This document shows positions 59,889-64,000 of a stretch of 64,000 bases of DNA, piece by piece; position 1 is the first letter of the stretch, and every line of letters begins with the position of its first letter. This stretch comes from Dictyobacter kobayashii. Its GTDB lineage: Bacteria; Chloroflexota; Ktedonobacteria; Ktedonobacterales; Ktedonobacteraceae. Under the pieces are notes generated by a model. That model ran no database searches. It was not told the origin of the DNA and worked only from the letters and a program-made list of their open reading frames with translations. The stretch spans positions 1,736,001 through 1,800,000 of the forward strand of contig NZ_BIFS01000002.1 in NCBI RefSeq assembly GCF_003967555.1. The letters run 5' to 3'. A program made the position numbers and the translations under genes.

Positions 59889-61770
59889 CTCTGGCGATTT
59901 CAGTGTGCTCTATGTAGAGCCAACTGATGAAAAGACAACGCTGTTTCCCGTGATTGCCGGGCAGAAGAAACCAGTGGTATTGATGCTGGCCGAACAGGCA
60001 CAAGCCTTTCAGCGTCCAGATGACTTTACGACCTTAAAACATATCAAGCGCCAGTATAGTCTTACCATCGTTTTTGTGATTGCACACAGTGCCCAGATGG
60101 CTCAACTGGCCTCTAGAAATGGTTTTCCAGTCTATCAATCGATGGAAGACCTGGTTCAAGCGGTCAGTGCTGGTCAATTATCGCGCCAACGCTCCCTGGC
60201 CCGGCCCACTATTCCATTGGAGACAAAAGCAGGAGTAGAAATAACCAGCAGGAACACAGCGCCATTAAGAGCAAAAGAGCAACCCATAGGTCCGGGACTG
60301 GCGCCCGATTTTTCTTCTATGCCTGAAAACCAAAGACCCATAGGCTCAAGTACAGCGCCCGATTTTTACACCAAAACCGAGCATCAACAATCCATAGGCT
60401 CAAGTCCGGCGCCCGGTTTTCACGCTATGCACGAGACAGCCATGAAGGTACAGATGCAACAGGCACAGAAGCAGTCAGTGTCACAGCCGCTGCCTCATAT
60501 TAAACCTAAGCAGCGGCGCTCTCGACGCTTGCCCACAGTGCTGGCCGTGATTACTATGGCCCTGATACTGGCAATTATTGGCTCATTTCTGTTTTTCTCG
60601 CAATCGTTCCAGTCGCTGGCTTCGCAGCCAGCGGCCCTGGTCGACATCGGACGCCTGACCTTTGTGAGTAGCGGCCAGGTCAATGAGAGTAGCAGCCAGG
60701 GTATTGCTGATCAAGTAATATTGGATGCCCACAACCTGCCCGATCCGGCACCGGGGAAAAAATATTATGCCTGGTTATTAGGGGATAAAAATCAAAGCGA
60801 TCCTACTTCGGTTGGCCTGGGAGCACTGACTATTAATAATGGGAATACACACCTGTTTTATGCCGGAGACGCCCAGCACTCGAATCTTTTATTAATTACT
60901 AGCCGCGTCCTGATTACTGAGGAAGATGCCACAATGCCGCCACTTTCTCCTTCGGTAGATATGCATAGCTGGCGTTATTATGGAGAATTTTCTAGTACGC
61001 CGATTAAAGCTGCGGACAATATAAATAATTATAGCTACCTGGACCACCTGCGCCATTTGCTGGCTTCTGATCCGACCCTGGAGGAGCTTGAGTTGCCCGG
61101 TGGACTGAATAACTGGTTATATAACAATACTGGTAAACTTGTGGAATGGACCACCAGCATGCGTGAAACCTGGCAGGACACCAAAGATAGCGGGTTTATC
61201 CGTCGTCAGACGCTACGGGTGCTGGCTTATTTAGATGGGACCACCTTCCTTAATAAGGATCTTCCACCTAAATCACCATTGCTGGTCGACGAGCGGCTGG
61301 CACGTATCGGCCTGATAAATGTGGCTGGCCCCAATCAGCAGCCGCCGAGCTATCTGGACCATATTAATCATCATTTGAGTGGCCTGTTGCAGGCTGATAG
61401 CTCTTCAGCAACGCTGCGTAAGCAGATAAACGATCTTACCACAGCGATAAGCAATATCAATTTCTGGTTGGGGCAGGTGCGGCAAAACGCACAACAGATT
61501 GTTAAGCTGAACGATAAACAGCTGCTACAGCCAATGACGCTCACGTTGATTAATAACATGATTGATAACACCAATCATGCCTTTGCCGGTCAACTCGACC
61601 CATCGACCAATCAGATGCGCGAAGGAGTAATCTGGTTACACGACCATATGCAGGCACTGGCGACCATCAATCTGACCGCCGTTAAGCCAGACGCCAGCGG
61701 ATTGGTACCACAGATAGTACCAGGCAACATGCATCCCAGAGCATTTGTACTGAATGGGGCGAAAAGATGA
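59875..61770 (+). CDS. Membrane protein with anti-sigma (RskA)-like domain
   Basis: About 631 residues. The cytoplasmic part (1-210) begins with a receiver-like segment (LYVEPTDEKTTLFPVIAGQK) and contains three repeats of the type PIGSSTAPDF. One membrane helix (about 220-245) follows. The outer domain LVDIGRLTFVSS to GKKYYAWLLGD resembles the sugar-like beta domain of RskA-type anti-sigma factors. The C-terminal 300 residues are helical and unrecognised. GAGGGA precedes ATG 59875. Probably part of an envelope-sensing system with the PP2C protein downstream. Confidence 0.65.
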   Translation: MKKNDSGDFSVLYVEPTDEKTTLFPVIAGQKKPVVLMLAEQAQAFQRPDDFTTLKHIKRQYSLTIVFVIAHSAQMAQLASRNGFPVYQSMEDLVQAVSAGQLSRQRSLARPTIPLETKAGVEITSRNTAPLRAKEQPIGPGLAPDFSSMPENQRPIGSSTAPDFYTKTEHQQSIGSSPAPGFHAMHETAMKVQMQQAQKQSVSQPLPHIKPKQRRSRRLPTVLAVITMALILAIIGSFLFFSQSFQSLASQPAALVDIGRLTFVSSGQVNESSSQGIADQVILDAHNLPDPAPGKKYYAWLLGDKNQSDPTSVGLGALTINNGNTHLFYAGDAQHSNLLLITSRVLITEEDATMPPLSPSVDMHSWRYYGEFSSTPIKAADNINNYSYLDHLRHLLASDPTLEELELPGGLNNWLYNNTGKLVEWTTSMRETWQDTKDSGFIRRQTLRVLAYLDGTTFLNKDLPPKSPLLVDERLARIGLINVAGPNQQPPSYLDHINHHLSGLLQADSSSATLRKQINDLTTAISNINFWLGQVRQNAQQIVKLNDKQLLQPMTLTLINNMIDNTNHAFAGQLDPSTNQMREGVIWLHDHMQALATINLTAVKPDASGLVPQIVPGNMHPRAFVLNGAKR

Positions 61771-61846
61771 TGGAATGCCAGAAATCATATAGAATCACAA
61801 CTTTAGAATATTCATTGATTGCATAATGATAGAGAGGAATAGGCGC

Positions 61847-62659
61847 ATGAACAAACGTTTGTTGGTTATTACGCTAATCATTATGCTCGTTATTAGCGGT
61901 CTGGTAGTGGGACTCTTTTCAGGCCCGATCCAGCAGGCCCTGACAGCGCCAATGACCAATGCGAATGCGATGGGAAAAAATGCCAACCCGAACAATGGTC
62001 CACAGCAGGCCAGGGCGACGAAAGTCCCGCAGCCCGGAAAGACACAGCCCGCGCTCGCTCCTACGCAGGTTAATATTCTGGCCCAGGATACATTTCAGCG
62101 TACGAATCAATCGTTCTGGGGGCAGGCCTCGGATGGGCGTAAGTGGCAGGGCGACGCCAATACCTTACAGGCTTTCTCGATTACCGGCTCTACCGGGCAG
62201 ATTGCCAATGGCCGGGGTAGCGTGAATGCCGTACTGGGGCCAGCGAATAACAATGTCAATGTAGTTGCCAGTGGAGCAGTCAATCAATTCGGCAATGGGG
62301 TCAATATGGGTGTTGTGTTGCGTTGGACCGATGCACAAAACTGGTATAAAGCCTTGATCGATGGGGAGCATTTGAGCATTTTAAAAAGGGTCAATGGAAC
62401 ATCTTCCCAGGTACGGACGGTCCCTTTTCAAGCGCAAAATGGCCGAGTCTATAATATTCGTTTCCAGGCTATCGGGGCTATGCTCTTTACGAAAGTATGG
62501 CGCAGCGATTTGCCCGAGCCTGCGCACTGGATGATTACAATCTCAGACCCTGATTTGACGAATGGGCAAGCCGGTTTACGTATGGTACTGCAGCCAACAA
62601 CAGTGATAAGCATTACCTCGTTTCTGGCGACACCTGCCACCATGGGAAATGACCTATAG
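61847..62659 (+). CDS. Membrane-anchored or secreted beta-sandwich protein
   Basis: A 270-residue protein. Residues 5-27 are a hydrophobic anchor or uncleaved signal. A Pro/Asn-rich stretch follows, then a concanavalin-like beta-sandwich (LAQDTFQRTNQSFWGQASDG, MGVVLRWTDAQNWYKALIDG, YNIRFQAIGAMLFTKVW). Such domains usually bind sugars. GAGGAATAGG precedes ATG 61847. It is in the same operon-like run as its neighbours. Confidence 0.75.
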   Translation: MNKRLLVITLIIMLVISGLVVGLFSGPIQQALTAPMTNANAMGKNANPNNGPQQARATKVPQPGKTQPALAPTQVNILAQDTFQRTNQSFWGQASDGRKWQGDANTLQAFSITGSTGQIANGRGSVNAVLGPANNNVNVVASGAVNQFGNGVNMGVVLRWTDAQNWYKALIDGEHLSILKRVNGTSSQVRTVPFQAQNGRVYNIRFQAIGAMLFTKVWRSDLPEPAHWMITISDPDLTNGQAGLRMVLQPTTVISITSFLATPATMGNDL

Positions 62660-62710
62660 AGGAATGGCATGACGTAATGGATCTAAAGCAGAAAGTCTGG
62701 ATGGGATATG

Positions 62711-64000
62711 ATGAGCGAGAATCTGAAAGAGGCATATACACATAATCGCTGGGTTAAGATTGGAACGTTTGCTGGCCTGTGTGTCAGTGGCCTTCTGCTG
62801 GCATTGTGTTCAGGAGGCTTTCCACCATGGGCATGGCGCTTCCTGTTCCAGGTTTTACCACAGCTTCCTATACTCTGGCAGGCACGCGGGGCGGTCGTCT
62901 TGCTGCCATTGATTGGACTCTGCTTGCTTTCGCTAGCGCTGCTCATCTTGTGGTTGGTGCTTGTGCTATCAGGAATAAAGGTGTTCAGGCACATATGGAA
63001 TGATTTCAATACCCGCCAATCTTTCGAAGATGATCTACGAGAGGCTGAATTGCTGGCCGAGCAAGCAGTGCAACAAGAAGATTTTATGGAAGATGAGCTA
63101 CCTCCAACTCCGCCAGTACGGTCCAGGGCTACCGCGGTGCTAAATCGGGCACCGATAGCGCCACCACAGGCGCCCTCTCGGCCAGCCCGGCAGGTGGAGC
63201 GGCCGCAAACGCGCGCTATGCCAGTGCCGATCGCCCGCCAATCGGCCTATACTGCTGTACCGCAGGCCGTAGGAGACGTGCGCTTCCCTGGCCTGACCTA
63301 TCCAACTCCGGTGTTGCGTCAGACTGGTCGTGAGCCGTCTGTACCTGTCAATAATCGGCGTACAACCGATCTACAGCGGCCAGCGCAACGTGCCATGCCA
63401 GATTTAGATCGCCCAGTTGCTCAACCAGCGCATACTGTGCGCCAGCAACTACGGATCGTACCGCCAGCGACACTGGAAGAGATGCCTGATACCGAGGAAG
63501 ATGTCGATATCGATCAGGCCTTTACCGAGCTATTAGAGCGGCAAAAAAGGGAGCGCCAGGCACTACAGTTTGAACGGCAAACGGATGAAGACGATCTGGA
63601 AGTGGATCTCTGGGAGACGCGGCCAGGCGACTTCGATGAAGATATTGATATTGAGCTGTATGATACTGCTCAGGGCCTGGATGATACTTTGCCCGCCCCA
63701 ACATCTCATAAGGCGCAACAGCATACGGAGCTTGCTGCGGGCGATAGTTTTGATTTTGATCAACAAGTGTATCCATCCCCTCATGAGCCTGCTCATGAGA
63801 CCGGGACAGATGCTGTCAGTACTGAAGCTGCCGCTCCCCGCTTTATAGTTGGCATTGGCCTGGACCCTGGCCTGACGCGTAAGGATGCGCCGAACGAGGA
63901 TAGTATCTTTGCTATTCAAGGTATGCGCGTCACGGATGAGGGATCAAAGCCGGCTGGCCTCTTTATGGTAGCGGATGGTATGGGTGGGCACGCTAATGGA
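62711..64000 (+). CDS. Membrane-anchored PP2C phosphatase, cut by window end
   Basis: Open from 62711 to the window end (430 codons). MSENLKEAYTHNRWVKIG is followed by two membrane helices (about residues 18-37 and 52-85), a long Pro- and acid-rich linker, and the start of a PP2C domain: KDAPNEDSIFAIQ and GLFMVADGMGGHANG (metal-binding motif). The catalytic domain is only begun, so it continues past 64000. Together with the upstream anti-sigma-like gene it suggests phosphorylation-based envelope signalling. Confidence 0.82.
   Translation, partial: MSENLKEAYTHNRWVKIGTFAGLCVSGLLLALCSGGFPPWAWRFLFQVLPQLPILWQARGAVVLLPLIGLCLLSLALLILWLVLVLSGIKVFRHIWNDFNTRQSFEDDLREAELLAEQAVQQEDFMEDELPPTPPVRSRATAVLNRAPIAPPQAPSRPARQVERPQTRAMPVPIARQSAYTAVPQAVGDVRFPGLTYPTPVLRQTGREPSVPVNNRRTTDLQRPAQRAMPDLDRPVAQPAHTVRQQLRIVPPATLEEMPDTEEDVDIDQAFTELLERQKRERQALQFERQTDEDDLEVDLWETRPGDFDEDIDIELYDTAQGLDDTLPAPTSHKAQQHTELAAGDSFDFDQQVYPSPHEPAHETGTDAVSTEAAAPRFIVGIGLDPGLTRKDAPNEDSIFAIQGMRVTDEGSKPAGLFMVADGMGGHANG

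Overview
The window looks like a chromosomal segment from a soil Chloroflexota bacterium of the Ktedonobacteria type. This is an inference from gene content: large BTAD/AAA/TPR regulators with a Cys-rich N-terminal box, PP2C phosphatases, secreted CBM2 enzymes with Pro-Thr linkers, a class II lanthipeptide locus, many paralogous membrane proteins and long, repeat-filled intergenic spaces. No rRNA or ribosomal protein gene is present to fix the taxonomy.

Layout. 1-810: a giant imperfect palindrome and structured repeats. 811-7329: a KdpD-like sensor facing an exopolysaccharide block (Wzz/tyrosine-kinase/hydrolase fusion, glycosyltransferase, O-antigen ligase-like protein). 7330-13645: repeats, a proline-rich membrane protein, a HAD hydrolase, an APH-fold kinase, a degenerate M48-like membrane protein and a YiiD-type thioesterase. 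13646-20093: hairpin repeats, a giant BTAD/AAA/TPR regulator of mixed composition, a 51-residue membrane peptide and a second giant palindrome. 20094-28660: histidine phosphatase, nucleotidyltransferase, secreted GH5 mannanase/cellulase-like enzyme, secreted CBM2-expansin, CPBP protease and a secreted DUF2690-like protein. 28772-39718: two glycosyltransferases and a lanthipeptide locus (LanM, two precursor genes, then divergently an HlyD-like protein and a C39-peptidase ABC exporter). 39719-49546: repeats, PAP2 phosphatase, TPR protein, type I pullulanase, tRNA-Asn, ArgE-like peptidase, WYL regulator, a broken and partly duplicated YjbQ gene and a second APH-fold kinase. 49547-51617: an IscB element with an omega-RNA-like leader. 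51752-64000: a second BTAD/AAA/TPR regulator, PP2C phosphatase, and a cluster of EamA transporter, membrane proteins and a membrane-anchored PP2C cut by the window end.

Functional picture. The GH5 enzyme, expansin and pullulanase fit growth on plant polysaccharides. The LanM/LanT locus should make and export two peptides that share a leader motif and a C-terminal Cys-x-Val-Cys. One of them has no Ser or Thr in its core, so it cannot be an ordinary lanthipeptide.

Two general properties stand out. First, at least eleven genes carry frameshifts that are each repaired by adding one base (two bases or a single-base removal at two sites), nearly all in short homopolymers. This looks more like uncorrected sequence error than true decay, so I annotate those genes across the break. 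Second, the intergenic spaces hold about eighteen long, mostly perfect palindromes with arms of 12-34 bp. Several share a GCGC-N3-GCGC centre and conserved flanking mini-hairpins while the outer arms differ completely.
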